In this document: in pieces, positions 42,301 to 50,537 of the stretch
Numbering within the stretch: position 1 is the stretch's first letter
Layout: every line of letters starts with the position of its first letter
From: DASQPA01 sp963757335
GTDB lineage: Bacteria > Acidobacteriota > Thermoanaerobaculia > Multivoradales > UBA5704
Assembly: GCA_963757335.1 (NCBI GenBank)
Contig: CAVWRJ010000025.1
Coordinates: 992,001 to 1,056,000, forward strand
Reading direction: 5' to 3'
Length of the DNA: 64,000 nucleotides
Made by a program: the position numbers and the translations under genes
Notes under the pieces: generated by a model
The model's database searches: none
The model's input: only the letters and a program-made list of their open reading frames with translations
Told to the model about the DNA's origin: nothing

Positions 42301-45300
42301 CCCTCGCCGCTCACCGCGAGCTGCCCGGCCGCCCCCACCGGCAGCGGGGCGAGCCGGCGGTCGAGGACCAGCAGCCGGAAACCCGGCAGCGGCCGGCCGA
42401 CGGGGACCGGCCCCACCCCGGCGGCGTCGGGAGCGGCCAGGCGGTGGAAGGCCACGACGTCGGTGCACTCGGTCGGGCCGTAGGTGTTGACCACCTCGGT
42501 CTGGCTGCCGGCCGACCGCCGCCAGGGAGCGAGCCGCGCCATGCCGATCGGCTCGCCGCCGAGGAAGACCGTGCGGAGCGAGGTCAGCCGCTCGGGACCG
42601 CCATCTTCGACGAGCGGGTAGAAGGCGCTCGGGGTGCAGTTCAAGCGGGTGATCCGGTGGCGCTCGATGGTCGCCGCGATCTCCCGCGGGTCGTACGGAC
42701 CGGTCTCGGCGAGGACGAGGAGCCCGCCGACGAAGAGCGGGGCAAAGAAGTTCTTCTGGGTCAGATCGAAGCTCGCCGAGGTGAAGACGAGGAAGCGGTC
42801 GTCGGCCGCGAGGCCGAACTCAAAGACATACCAGCGGAGGAGATTGAGAAAGCCCCGCTGGTAGACCCCGGCGCCCTTGGGCTGCCCGGTCGAGCCAGAG
42901 GTGTAGATGACATAGAGCAGATCGTCCGGGCCGCCGATCGGCGGGAAGCCGGCTCTTTCGCCTATGCCGGCCGCCGACTCCTCTTCCTCCAGGCGGTCGA
43001 GGAGGAGCACCGCCGGCCCGCCGGCCGGCAGCCTTTCCAGGAGCTCGCTCCGCGTCAGGATCACGGCGGCGGCGCAGTCGGCGACGAGGAACGACAGGCG
43101 TTCCGCCGGATAGGCGGGATCGAGGGTGACGTACGCCCCCCCGGCCCAGAGGGTCGCCAAGAGCCCCACGACGAGATCCGGCGAGCGTTCGAGGCAGATC
43201 CCCACCCGGCGGCCGGGGCCGACCCCGGCGGCATGGAGCCGCCGGGCGACCGCTTCGACCCGGGCCAGGAGCTGAGCGTAGGTCAGGGTCTCCCCGCCCC
43301 CGGCGACCGCCGGGGCGCCCGGGTGGGCGGCGGCCCGGGCGGCGAGGAGCTCCGGCAGCGAGGCTCCCCAGCCGGCGATTCCCGGCGTTCCCGATGTTGC
43401 CGATGTCCCCGATGTCCCTGGCGTGGCGTTCCACTCCCGGAGCAGTTGGTGGCGCTCGGCTGGAGAGAGGAGAGGGAGATCGGCGAGCGGCGCCTCCGGT
43501 TCGGCGACCGCCCCTTGGAGCAGCCGCTCGAGCTGGGTGACGAAGCGGGCCACCGTCGTGGGATCGAAGAGGTCGCGGTTGTACTCCACCCCCCCGGCCA
43601 GGCCGCCGGGACGGGGAGAGAGGGAGAGAGTGAGATCGAACTTCGCCGTCGCCTCCTCGCTGGGCAGCGGTTCGAGGGTGAGGCCGGGGAGCTCCAGCCG
43701 GCTGGTGGGCGCGTTCTGGAAGACGAGGAGGACCTGGAAGAGCGGCGAGTGGCCGAGGCTCCGCTCCGGGGCGAGCTCCACGACCAGCTTCTCGAAGGGG
43801 AGGTCCTGGTGGGAGAAGGCGCCGAGCGCCACCTCGCGCACCCGGGCGGCGAGAGTGCGGAAGCTCGGCGCCCCGCCGAGCTCGACCCGCACCGCCAGGG
43901 TGTTGACGAAAAAGCCGATCAACCCCTCGACCTCGGCGCGCTGGCGGTTGGCGACCGGGGTGCCGACGACGACCTCCTCGGCGTTCCCCCAGCGCCCGAG
44001 AAGAGCGCCATAGGCGGCGAGGAGGGCCATGAACGGTGTCGCCTCGACCTCCTGGGCGCGGGCGGCGAGGTCGCGGCTCAAGCCTTCCGGCAAGGAGAAC
44101 GCCCAGTGCCCGCCGCGCACGGTCTGCACCGGCGGCCGCGGCCGGTCGGTGGGCAATTCGAGGAGCGCCGGGGCGCCGGCGAGGAGCTGCCGCCACCAGG
44201 CGAGCTGGCGGTCGAGCTCGGCACCGTCCAGCCAGCCCCGCTGCCAGAGGGCGAAATCGGCGTACTGGATGGGGAGCGGCGGGAGGGGCGAGCCGGCGGC
44301 TCCCGAGGCGTGCGCGGTGTAGAGGGCGGCCATCTCGCGCACCAGGACCCCGGTCGACCAGCCGTCGCTCGTGATGTGGTGCATGTTGAGGAGGAGGGCG
44401 TGCTCGGGCTCCCCTTCCCGGGAGAGACGCAGGAGGGTGGCGCGCAGCAGCGGCCCGCGGGCGAGGTCGAAGGGGCGCATCACCTCGGCCCCGGCGAGGC
44501 GGACCGCCTCGCGGTCGCGGCGGCCGGCGGGCAGCCCGGAGAGGTCGGCCAGGGCAGGCACCATGGCCACGACCGGCCCGACGACCTGGACCGGCGCCTC
44601 GTCGCGGGCGGCGAAGGTGGTCCGCAGCACCGCCTGCCGGGAGACGATCCCGGTGAGCGCCGCGGCGAGGGCCGGAAGGTCGAGCCGGCCGCGGAGGCGG
44701 AGGGCAAAGGGGATGTTGTAGGTGGCGCGGCCGGGGTCCAGCCGGTCGAGGAACCAGAGCCGCTCCTGGGCATAGGAGAGCGGCGCGGTGTCCCCCGGCT
44801 GCCAGGGGCGCGCCGGGATGTAGAGCGAACCGGTGTCGGTGTCGGCCGCGTCCGTCCCTTCCTCCGGCCCGCCGCCGAGGAGCCGCGCCAGGGCCGCCGG
44901 GTGGTCGGCGGCGAGCCGGGCGGCGAGGCGGGCGATCGTCCGCGCCTGGAAGACGGCGATGACCGGCACCACCTCCCCGAGGAGCGCCTGCAGCCGGTTG
45001 ACCAGGACGGCGCTCGTGATCGAGCTGCCGCCGAGCGCGAAGAAGTCCTCCTCGACCCCGACTTCGGGGACGGCGAGCCCGAGGACCTCGGCCCAGAGCC
45101 GGGCGAGGAGCTCCTCCACCCCGTCCCGCGGCATCACCCGCACCCGGTCGATCGGGGCCGAGGCCTCCGGCGCCGGGAGGGCCTGACGATCGACCTTGCC
45201 GTTGGCGGTGAGCGGCAGGGCGGGGAGGAGGAGGAAGAGGGCCGGCACCATGTACTCCGGGAGGGTCTCGGCGAGGGCGCTCCCCAGGCTCCCCGGCAGC

Positions 45301-48200
45301 TCCGCCAGGGCCTCCGCCGGCGTGCCTGCACGAGCCACGACGTAGGCGACCAGACGCTGGCCGCCGCCGCCGTCCTCGCGGGCGAGGACGACGCTCTCGG
45401 CGATCTCCGGCCGGGCCCCGATCGCGGCCTCGATTTCCCCCAGCTCGATCCGGAAGCCGCGGACCTTGACCTGGTGGTCGATCCGCCCCAGGTAGTCGAG
45501 GGCGCCGGCCGGCCGGTAGCGGGCGAGATCGCCGGTCCGGTAGAGCCGCCCGCCGCCCACTTCTGAGAACGGATCGGGCACGAAGCGATCGGCGGTCAGG
45601 TCCGGCCGGCCGAGATATCCGCGGGCGAGACCGGCGCCGGCCAAATAGAGCTCGCCCACGGCGCCCAGGGACACCGGCTTCAGGCCGCCGTCGAGGAGAT
45701 AGGCCCGGCTGCCGGCGATCGGCCGGCCGATTTCGGGTTGCCGTCCCGAGCCGGAGCGGTCGGAAGCCACCACGGTCCAGGTCGAGTAGGTGGTGTCCTC
45801 CGAGGGGCCGTAGAGGTTCCGCACCTCGCGCACCCCCGGCTGGCGGTAGATCTCCTCCACCAGGTCGCGCTTGAGCGCCTCCCCCGCCAGGTTGACGATC
45901 GCCGCCGCCGGCGGCAGGGTGCCGCCGCGGACGAGCCCGGCGATGGCCGAGGGGACGGTGTTGATCAGAGTCACCTCCCCGGCCGCCGGGAGGTTCGGAA
46001 GAGCGAGGGCGTTCTCGGCCACGATCACCGCCCCGCCCCAGGCGAGCGGCACGAAGATCTCGAAGACCGAGAGGTCGAAGCAGATCGAGGTCGAGGCGAG
46101 GACCCCGGCGAGAGCCGAGGCCGGGAAGACCTCCCGCGCCCAGCCCACCATGGCGGCGGCGCTCGCATGCTCGATCGCCACCCCCTTCGGCCGCCCGGTC
46201 GAGCCCGAGGTGTAGATCAGATAGGCGAGGTTCCCCGGAGCGGCCGACCGCCCGTCCCGCGGCAGCGGCAGGGCGCTCTCTGCGCCCTCAGCGGTCCCGG
46301 AATCCAGGAACGACGCGTCGCCGAGGAGCACCGTGGGGACCGCATGCTCCGGGAGAACGGCGAGCTGCCCCTCCTCGGTCAAGAGGACGGCGGCCGCGGC
46401 GTCGGCCAGCATGAAGGCCAGGCGGTCCTTGGGGTAGCGCGGATCGAGGCCGACATAGGAGCCGCCGGCCTTGAGGACGGCGAGCATCGCCGCCACCATC
46501 CGCCCCGAGCGCGCGAGGCAGAGCCCCACCCGCGCCTCCGGCCCCACGCCCAGGCGGCGGAGCTGCCGGGCGAGGCGATTCGAGCCGGCGTCGAGCTCGG
46601 CGTAGGACCAGCGCCGCCGGCCGTCGACGAGCGCCGTCGCCTCCGGGGTGCGCGCCGCCTGGGCCGCGAAGAGGTCGTGGAGGCAGCTCCCCCGCTCCGG
46701 GGTATCCCCCGTCTCGTTCCACTCGCCGAGCACCTGCTGGCGCTCGGCCGCCGGGATCACCGGCAACCAGGAGATCGGCCGGTCGGGATCGGCGGCGATC
46801 CCCGCGAGAAGGGTCTGGAGGTGCTCCCCGAGGCGCACGAGGGTCGTGCGGTCGAAGAGGTCGGTGCTGTAGTTGAACGAGCCGACGAGCCCCCGGGGGC
46901 TCTCGGAGACGGTGATCTGGAGGTCGAACTTGGCCATCTTCGCCTCGGTCGCCACCATCTCCAGGGTGAGCCCGGGGAGCTGGAGCGCCGAGGAGGGGGT
47001 GTTCTGGAGCAGGAAGACGACCTGGAAGAGGGGCGAGCGCGAGAGGTCCCGCCCCGGCTGCACCTCGGCCACCAGCTTCTCGAACGGCAAGTCCTGGTGG
47101 GCGAAGGCGCCGAGCGCGATCTCCCGCACCCGGTCGAGGAGAGCCCGGAACGAGGGGTCGCCGGTGAGATCGCTCCTGAGCGTCAGGCCGTTGATGAAGA
47201 AGCCGATGAGACCTTCGATCTCCGGCCGGTTGCGGTTGGCGATCATCGAGCCGAGGACGATGTCGTCCTGCCCGGTGTAGCGCGCGAAGAGGACGTCGAG
47301 CGCCGCCAAGAGGGTCATGAAGAGGGTCGCCCCCTGCTCTTCGGTCAGCCGGCGGAGCGGCGCGAGGCCGCTCTCGGGGAGGGCGAAGGGGATCGTCTCG
47401 CCGACATAGCTCGGGAGGGCCGGGCGCGGCCGGTCGGTGGGGAGGGCGAGGGCCGGGGCGCCGCTCAGGCGCTGGCGCCAGTAGGCGAGCTCGGCCTCCA
47501 GCACCTCGCCCACCAGGCGGGAGCGCTGCCAGTCGGAGAAGTCGGCATACTGGATCTCCGGTTCCGGCAGGGGGGAGGGGCGACCGCGGAAAAAGGCGTC
47601 GTAGAGGACCGCCACCTCCCGCACGAGGACCCCCATCGACCAGCCGTCGGAAACGATGTGGTGGAGATTCAAGAGGAGAACGTGCTCTCCCCCATCGAGC
47701 TTCAGGAGGACGGCGCGGGCGACCGGACCGTGCTCCAGGTCGAACGGGCGGGCCGCCTCCTCGCGGACGAGCCGCTGGGCGCTCCCCTGCCGCCGCGCCG
47801 CCGGCAGGGCCGAGAGATCGACCTGGACCAGCTCGCTCCCCGGGGTGGGCCGCGGGTCGATCACCTGGACGGGGACGCCGTCGCGGGTCTCGAAATGGGT
47901 GCGGAGCGAGTCGTGCCGGCCGAGGATCTCCCGCCAGCAACGGGCGAAGACGCCGAGCCGCAGGCTGCCGGTCAGACGCACGGCGCTCGGGATGTTGTAG
48001 GTCGCGCTCCCCGGCGTCAGCCGGTCGAGGAACCAGAGCCGCTCCTGGGCGAACGAGAGCGGTGCCTCGGCCCGCCCGGGGAGGCGCGGAATCGAGTCGG
48101 AGACGTCGAGCTCGACCCCCTCCTCCGCCAGGAGGAGAGCGAGGAGTTCCTCGTCCTCGACTGAAATGCCGGCCGCTCTCGCCAGGTCCTGGAGGCTCAT
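36384..48200 (-). CDS. Three-module nonribosomal peptide synthetase ending in sulfotransferase-thioesterase
   Basis: One 3938-residue protein, order C-A-T-C-A-T-C-A-T-ST-TE. Condensation domains have HHIVSDG (near 180), HHITSDG (1272) and HHIVSDG (2367). Adenylation cores YTSGSTGRPKG (661), YTSGSTGQPKG (1764) and YTSGSTGTPNG (2868). Carrier sites GGSS (1055), GGHS (2167) and GGNS (3246). ST (about 3335-3620) has the PAPS motif SPPRSGSTLLRVML and RMTDGIHQ. TE (about 3645-3930) has GWSIGG and a late GDHYS His. By eye, specificity codes are DLFNNALTY (recalls an alanine code), DLKNFGTDV and DALVSGCIF (no firm match). No epimerase, MbtH, transporter or PPTase is nearby. The frame is uninterrupted. 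The product should be a tripeptide, perhaps N-acylated since module 1 has a C domain. Confidence 0.93.
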   Translation of the reverse strand: MSLQDLARAAGISVEDEELLALLLAEEGVELDVSDSIPRLPGRAEAPLSFAQERLWFLDRLTPGSATYNIPSAVRLTGSLRLGVFARCWREILGRHDSLRTHFETRDGVPVQVIDPRPTPGSELVQVDLSALPAARRQGSAQRLVREEAARPFDLEHGPVARAVLLKLDGGEHVLLLNLHHIVSDGWSMGVLVREVAVLYDAFFRGRPSPLPEPEIQYADFSDWQRSRLVGEVLEAELAYWRQRLSGAPALALPTDRPRPALPSYVGETIPFALPESGLAPLRRLTEEQGATLFMTLLAALDVLFARYTGQDDIVLGSMIANRNRPEIEGLIGFFINGLTLRSDLTGDPSFRALLDRVREIALGAFAHQDLPFEKLVAEVQPGRDLSRSPLFQVVFLLQNTPSSALQLPGLTLEMVATEAKMAKFDLQITVSESPRGLVGSFNYSTDLFDRTTLVRLGEHLQTLLAGIAADPDRPISWLPVIPAAERQQVLGEWNETGDTPERGSCLHDLFAAQAARTPEATALVDGRRRWSYAELDAGSNRLARQLRRLGVGPEARVGLCLARSGRMVAAMLAVLKAGGSYVGLDPRYPKDRLAFMLADAAAAVLLTEEGQLAVLPEHAVPTVLLGDASFLDSGTAEGAESALPLPRDGRSAAPGNLAYLIYTSGSTGRPKGVAIEHASAAAMVGWAREVFPASALAGVLASTSICFDLSVFEIFVPLAWGGAVIVAENALALPNLPAAGEVTLINTVPSAIAGLVRGGTLPPAAAIVNLAGEALKRDLVEEIYRQPGVREVRNLYGPSEDTTYSTWTVVASDRSGSGRQPEIGRPIAGSRAYLLDGGLKPVSLGAVGELYLAGAGLARGYLGRPDLTADRFVPDPFSEVGGGRLYRTGDLARYRPAGALDYLGRIDHQVKVRGFRIELGEIEAAIGARPEIAESVVLAREDGGGGQRLVAYVVARAGTPAEALAELPGSLGSALAETLPEYMVPALFLLLPALPLTANGKVDRQALPAPEASAPIDRVRVMPRDGVEELLARLWAEVLGLAVPEVGVEEDFFALGGSSITSAVLVNRLQALLGEVVPVIAVFQARTIARLAARLAADHPAALARLLGGGPEEGTDAADTDTGSLYIPARPWQPGDTAPLSYAQERLWFLDRLDPGRATYNIPFALRLRGRLDLPALAAALTGIVSRQAVLRTTFAARDEAPVQVVGPVVAMVPALADLSGLPAGRRDREAVRLAGAEVMRPFDLARGPLLRATLLRLSREGEPEHALLLNMHHITSDGWSTGVLVREMAALYTAHASGAAGSPLPPLPIQYADFALWQRGWLDGAELDRQLAWWRQLLAGAPALLELPTDRPRPPVQTVRGGHWAFSLPEGLSRDLAARAQEVEATPFMALLAAYGALLGRWGNAEEVVVGTPVANRQRAEVEGLIGFFVNTLAVRVELGGAPSFRTLAARVREVALGAFSHQDLPFEKLVVELAPERSLGHSPLFQVLLVFQNAPTSRLELPGLTLEPLPSEEATAKFDLTLSLSPRPGGLAGGVEYNRDLFDPTTVARFVTQLERLLQGAVAEPEAPLADLPLLSPAERHQLLREWNATPGTSGTSATSGTPGIAGWGASLPELLAARAAAHPGAPAVAGGGETLTYAQLLARVEAVARRLHAAGVGPGRRVGICLERSPDLVVGLLATLWAGGAYVTLDPAYPAERLSFLVADCAAAVILTRSELLERLPAGGPAVLLLDRLEEEESAAGIGERAGFPPIGGPDDLLYVIYTSGSTGQPKGAGVYQRGFLNLLRWYVFEFGLAADDRFLVFTSASFDLTQKNFFAPLFVGGLLVLAETGPYDPREIAATIERHRITRLNCTPSAFYPLVEDGGPERLTSLRTVFLGGEPIGMARLAPWRRSAGSQTEVVNTYGPTECTDVVAFHRLAAPDAAGVGPVPVGRPLPGFRLLVLDRRLAPLPVGAAGQLAVSGEGVGAGYLGRPELTAEKFVPDPFAAAPGARLYWTGDLARVLPDGEIDFLGRIDHQIKVRGFRVELQEIEAVLAGQPGIVESAVLVAADAAGDGRLVAYVVPREPAAGPALVQGLRDELRLRLPDYMVPSHFVPLERLPLTPNGKVDRKALAALRAAAEPASGSAAGEWGERGGRAPRTPVEELLAGIWAQILGVPEVGANDNFFDLGGHSLLATRMVSRIAESFGVELPLRRIFESPVLAAQAAQIAAAQADRETPAPPIVPLPLASREAGLPLSFAQERLWFIDQFEPGRATYNVPTALRAVGTLEVGLLAAALSEVVRRHESLRTTFAVVDGQAVQVIAPARAVPLPVVDLSGLPAEVGGRLAERLLAAGAWRPFDLATGPLLRALALRLGPEEHALLLTMHHIVSDGWSMEILIREIATLYRAFFEGRPSPLPPLPVQYADFAVWQRRWLTGEVLAAQLAYWRERLAGAPPVLDLPIDLPRPAVHTWNGERLGRPLPAALGESLREVTRRGQATLFMALLAAWDALLLRWTGQSDLSVGTPIAGRTHREVEGLIGFFVNTLVLRTRIVGRPGFGDILKQARETALGAYAHQDVPLEKLVEELAVERSLEHTPLFQVMLIVQQGGAAGGAGGTGGSGDLTLPGLVLSPLGSDSRTAKFDLTLIFQQSGAGLQAVLGYNTDLFRRDTVLRLLGQLEGLLAGMVTEPERPVAELPLLTLPERHQLLLGWNDTPVTAPADSAELCLHQHFEGWAARRPGAPAAVLDGDLLTYGDLDLRAGRLAVRLRRLGVGPEVRVGLCLPRSFDLLTALLAVLKAGGAYVPLDPANPRDRLLFLLADSRVPVLLTVRGLAGELGEPLEPGAHSAHSPTRVICLDEEPTEEIGRDEMPAAKVGPDNLAYVIYTSGSTGTPNGVLVPHRGAVNLIREAASLYRVTPESRILQTASVGFDASVLEIFLALAHGASLCLVREEERLTPAVLADRLIEQKVTTAVVTPSLLSVLPESRLRNLVAISVGGEACPAELAARWAPGRQFLNCYGPTEATIFATVALLSGREEKITIGRPVGNVLAYVVDRELLPLPIGAVGELVVGGVGLARGYLDRPEKTASKFVPDPLSGQPGERLYRTGDLARFTPAGEIEFLGRLDDQVKVRGFRIELGEIEAALLRHPGIQAAVVLAPADAQGERKLIAYAAGPAESRPTDAELRAFLAEHLPEYMVPVHLVLLDALPTTPGGKVDRRALPDPEGSRPEAGEHVEPRTAAERFVAGLWRQVLGIERVSATDDFFALGGNSIKGAILTNLLQEKLGEYVYVVALFDAPTLGALARYLEENYTEALERVTGEKVSSIGGGGGRVEPAMLVTLREVIPPLAPKTASAPKNRRAVFLLSPPRSGSTLLRVMLAGNPALFAPPELELLGFNTLAERKAALSGRWALWQEGTIRALMEVYGCDAEEARRRMDEAEARGLTVQQLYGELQEAIGGRLLVDKTPSYALDPATLARAEEDFRAPLYVHLLRHPYGMIRSFEKAKLEQVFFRPSHPFSRRQLAELIWDLSQENILDLLSGVPAERQIQLRFEEMLKAPEREMRRVCEFLGVPFDPGMLDPYADKAQRMTDGIHQLSKMVGDVKFHEHKGIEAQTADSWRREIAEDFLGDVTWDLAASLGYHERVAEPREPRPGFSALVPIQPQGTLPPLYLVHPVGGNVLCYAELSRRLGEDQPVYGLQALGLAPGAPGAPGTPGAATAPQETVEAMAASYVAAIRAAQPRGPYRLGGWSIGGVIAYEMAHQLRNAGEEVELLALFDSLASVRSRGEESGFGSAGETAEPTVEPDDALLLAGLARDLGGLSGRPVAIAPAELAGLDPEAGLARVIERVRAAGALPAGLSAEQIGRLWRVFRANVRAVRAYTPRPAAGRTALFVTLGNPERDSLGADLGWGRLVGGALAVSDLPGDHYSLLREPGVQELADRLRRWLEARSLEASA

Positions 48201-48317
48201 GACGTCTCACCCATGTACAGCTTCTCCTTCGGGGCCTGAGGGGCACCCTATCCTCTCTAGTGCCGCCAGGGGGCTCGAAGGGGGCGGCCCCGCCGCCGCG
48301 AAGTTCAGAAGTTCCCG

Positions 48318-48914
48318 CTACCGGCGGAGCTCGGCTGTCCCCAGGTCGAGCGCGGCGGCGAAGGTGGCCTCGTCGCGGCAGTCGCCGAGAGCCCGCGGCG
48401 CTGTCGGTGCGGCGTCGCGCGGGGCCAGGGTCCGCTCGAACCAGGCGACGTCGTGCCACTCCCCGTGCTTGTAGCCGATCCCTCGGTAGACGCCCACCGG
48501 CGTGAAGCCCATGGCGGTGTGAAGCCGGAGGCTCGCCGGATTCGGGAGGGTGACCCCGGCGACCGCATTGCGGAAGCCCTGGACGACGAGCCCCGCGAAG
48601 AGCGAGGTGTAGAGCCCTCGTGCCACCCCGAGCCGCTGGGCGTCGCGGTGCACGTAGGCCGACACCTCGGCCGTCCACTGATACGCCGGCCGCTCCCGGT
48701 GCAGACCCGCATAGGCGTAGCCGAGCACGACCCCGTCGCGTTCCCACACCAGCCAGGGCGTACGCTCCAGGATGCGGGCGACCCGCCGCGCCATCTCGGC
48801 GCCGTCCGGCGGGTCGAGCTCAAAGGAGGTCGCGCAGTCGGTGACCGCCGGGCGGTAGATGTCGGCCAGGGCAGGGCCGTCGGCAGGCGCGGCGAGGCGG
48901 ATGAGCGTGGCCAT
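48318..48914 (-). CDS. GNAT N-acetyltransferase, phosphinothricin-acetyltransferase-like
   Basis: This 198-residue protein of the GNAT fold has IRLAAPADGPALADIYRPAV at the N-terminus, YAYAGLHRERPAYQWTAEVS, VHRDAQRLGVARGLYTSLF (acetyl-CoA loop, variant of QxxGxG/A) and HTAMGFTPVGVYRGIGYKHG. These match the Pat/Bar-type subgroup that acetylates small amines such as phosphinothricin or methionine sulfoximine. It lies upstream of the NRPS on the same strand with a 117-base gap, so a self-protection or tailoring role is conceivable but unproven. Confidence 0.88.
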   Translation of the reverse strand: MATLIRLAAPADGPALADIYRPAVTDCATSFELDPPDGAEMARRVARILERTPWLVWERDGVVLGYAYAGLHRERPAYQWTAEVSAYVHRDAQRLGVARGLYTSLFAGLVVQGFRNAVAGVTLPNPASLRLHTAMGFTPVGVYRGIGYKHGEWHDVAWFERTLAPRDAAPTAPRALGDCRDEATFAAALDLGTAELRR

Positions 48915-48934
48915 CGGAAGAAATCGCTTGTCGC

Positions 48935-49735
48935 CTAAACCTGGGTAGGAACGACAGGGCTTAGCGCTCGGTCGTGCGCCTGGACGGAGCCGGCCAGAAT
49001 CCAGGCGCAGCCGCCCATGGCCAGGGCCACGAACGCGCTCGTCCACTCGTTGCCATCGTGCGGCGCGGCAAAACATCTCGGCAGGTGCAGGAGGATCTCC
49101 CAGAGAAGGAACATCAGTCCCAGGAGAGTCGCCGCCAGGCGCGCCTGGATGCCGGTCGCAAGGCTCAAGGCAGAGGCGATAAAAGCAGCCCCGACGAAAT
49201 AGGCCCAGAACAGGTGGCCCGGGATCCACGAGGGCACCAGGGTGGCCACGAAGGGGCCGTAGAGGAGGTGCTGCACGCCGAAGACCGCGAGCGATACCGC
49301 GAAGAGCAGGCGGCCCGCGAGCCGCAGCGCCTCCATCTTGTCCGCCGTGGAGCGCCGGCCGGGAGCGGCGGGAGGCTGCTTCGCCGTGGCGCAGGCGAGG
49401 ACCAGCGCGCCGCCGCACATCGCCAGGAGCTCAAAGGCGCTCGTCCAGGGACCGGGTTTTCGCGGCGCGGCGACCAGTTTGGGGAGAGTGTCGACGCACG
49501 CGGTCAGGAAGAACCCGAGGGCGAGCACGGCCGCCGCCCGCGACGCCCATCCGGCGACCGCCATCGAGAGCGCCAGGGCCAGCAGGATGGCGCCCGCGAT
49601 GGCGGCCGGGGCGCTGGACGGCCAGGGAGGACCGGGCGCCGGAACGATCGCGGCGAGGGAGAGCAGATACTGGGCGGCGAACGCCGCGATCGCCAGGGCG
49701 AACAGGATGCGGCCCGGCTGGGTCGATCGGATCAT
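48935..49735 (-). CDS. DoxX-like membrane protein, internally duplicated
   Basis: This 266-residue protein is almost wholly hydrophobic with about eight membrane helices. The two halves are related: RILFALAIAAFAAQYLL and GPWTSAFELLAMCGGALVL in the first, RLLFAVSLAVFGVQHLL and NEWTSAFVALAMGGCAWIL in the second. Each half resembles a four-helix DoxX-type unit, so this looks like a fused tandem duplication. GGAGGAG 6 bases before the ATG at 49735 sets the start. It is followed by the GNAT gene after 20 bases. Function unknown. Confidence 0.82.
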   Translation of the reverse strand: MIRSTQPGRILFALAIAAFAAQYLLSLAAIVPAPGPPWPSSAPAAIAGAILLALALSMAVAGWASRAAAVLALGFFLTACVDTLPKLVAAPRKPGPWTSAFELLAMCGGALVLACATAKQPPAAPGRRSTADKMEALRLAGRLLFAVSLAVFGVQHLLYGPFVATLVPSWIPGHLFWAYFVGAAFIASALSLATGIQARLAATLLGLMFLLWEILLHLPRCFAAPHDGNEWTSAFVALAMGGCAWILAGSVQAHDRALSPVVPTQV

Positions 49736-49789
49736 CGCTTCTCCTCCGCTCTCGGCGGGACCTCCCATGGTACCTCTCGGTTCATCCGG

Positions 49790-50191
49790 TTACGCCTCCA
49801 GGCGCTTGACCCAGGAGACTTCCGAGAAGCCACGATCGTAGGAGAGTACTTGCTCGATCCCGTGCTCTCGCATCACGCCCAGGTGAACACAGTCCCGGGT
49901 GGAGAGGCCCGAGTGAACCTCGAGGAGCATGCGGGCCTCCTTCATCGATCGGTCCGTGACCGGCAGAATCGGAACGCCGAGATGGCTGACCGCATCGAAG
50001 ATCTGGAATCCGACCTCGCGAGGCTTGAGCGAGTGATAGCGATGAAGGATTTCTTGCAGCACTTCGGCATCCGTGCAGGCGGCAGGGCCCTCTCCGCGGA
50101 CGATCCTCTCGAGGAACCGCTGGCAGGGCAGCCTCTGTGGGCTCTCCCGCCCCGCGGCGTACATGAAGATGTTCGCGTCGATCAGGATCAC
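49790..50191 (-). CDS. PIN-domain toxin (VapC-like ribonuclease)
   Basis: This 133-residue PIN domain has the first acidic residue in MILIDANIFMYAAG, Glu in TDAEVLQEILHRY, and Asp in LSTRDCVHLGVM and LSYDRGFSEV. This set of four acids coordinates Mg2+ in VapC RNases, which cleave tRNA or mRNA when free of antitoxin. Its ATG overlaps the antitoxin gene by 4 bases (ATGA), the usual VapBC order with antitoxin first. Confidence 0.9.
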   Translation of the reverse strand: MILIDANIFMYAAGRESPQRLPCQRFLERIVRGEGPAACTDAEVLQEILHRYHSLKPREVGFQIFDAVSHLGVPILPVTDRSMKEARMLLEVHSGLSTRDCVHLGVMREHGIEQVLSYDRGFSEVSWVKRLEA

Positions 50192-50439
50192 GAATAGCGT
50201 CCGACGATGGACTCCTCGATCATGGTCTCTACCGGAGCAATCGGCGCTTCGAGACTCTTCAGCAACGCCAAGGCTTCGTGCGGGCCGAGCTCACCCCTCC
50301 CCAGCACTTCGTCGGCCTTCTCCCGGAGCTGGCGCCGAGCCCATTCTGCCAGCGGCAGGCCAGCCCTGCGCGCCGCGGCCTGAAGGTGGGAGCACTCCTG
50401 ATCGCCGACCGGAATCTGAATACGCTTCGTCATACTCAT
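50188..50439 (-). CDS. Antitoxin of the PIN toxin, probable ribbon-helix-helix protein
   Basis: This protein has about 83 residues. The N-terminus TKRIQIPVGDQECSHLQAAA followed by GLPLAEWARRQLREKA fits a short ribbon-helix-helix DNA-binding domain. The rest (LGPHEALALLKSLEAPIAPV, then MIEESIVGRYS) would be the toxin-binding tail. Starts at 50439, 50433 and 50457 are all possible. The first two lie inside an inverted repeat that is a good candidate operator. It is translationally coupled to the toxin. Confidence 0.8.
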   Translation of the reverse strand: MSMTKRIQIPVGDQECSHLQAAARRAGLPLAEWARRQLREKADEVLGRGELGPHEALALLKSLEAPIAPVETMIEESIVGRYS

Positions 50440-50452
50440 GGGCGTGAGTATG
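50431..50452. promoter_or_regulatory. Inverted repeat over the antitoxin start, likely autoregulatory operator
   Basis: Perfect 8-bp arms CATACTCA and TGAGTATG are separated by TGGGCG. The element covers the two likely ATG starts of the antitoxin gene. VapBC-type complexes normally bind palindromes at their own promoter, so this is the best operator candidate. Confidence 0.6.
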
Positions 50453-50537
50453 TTCATCCCCCTACGATCCGTCAAGGGGTGCCGCCCGCACGAGCCCTCC
50501 GCCCGAGCCAGGGTGAACGGAGGGCGACCCCTTCCTT

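Noticed and set aside
41679..48164. Long plus-strand open frames opposite the NRPS (more than 800 residues each)
   Set aside because: Composition is the mirror of NRPS codons. All NRPS core motifs are on the minus strand.
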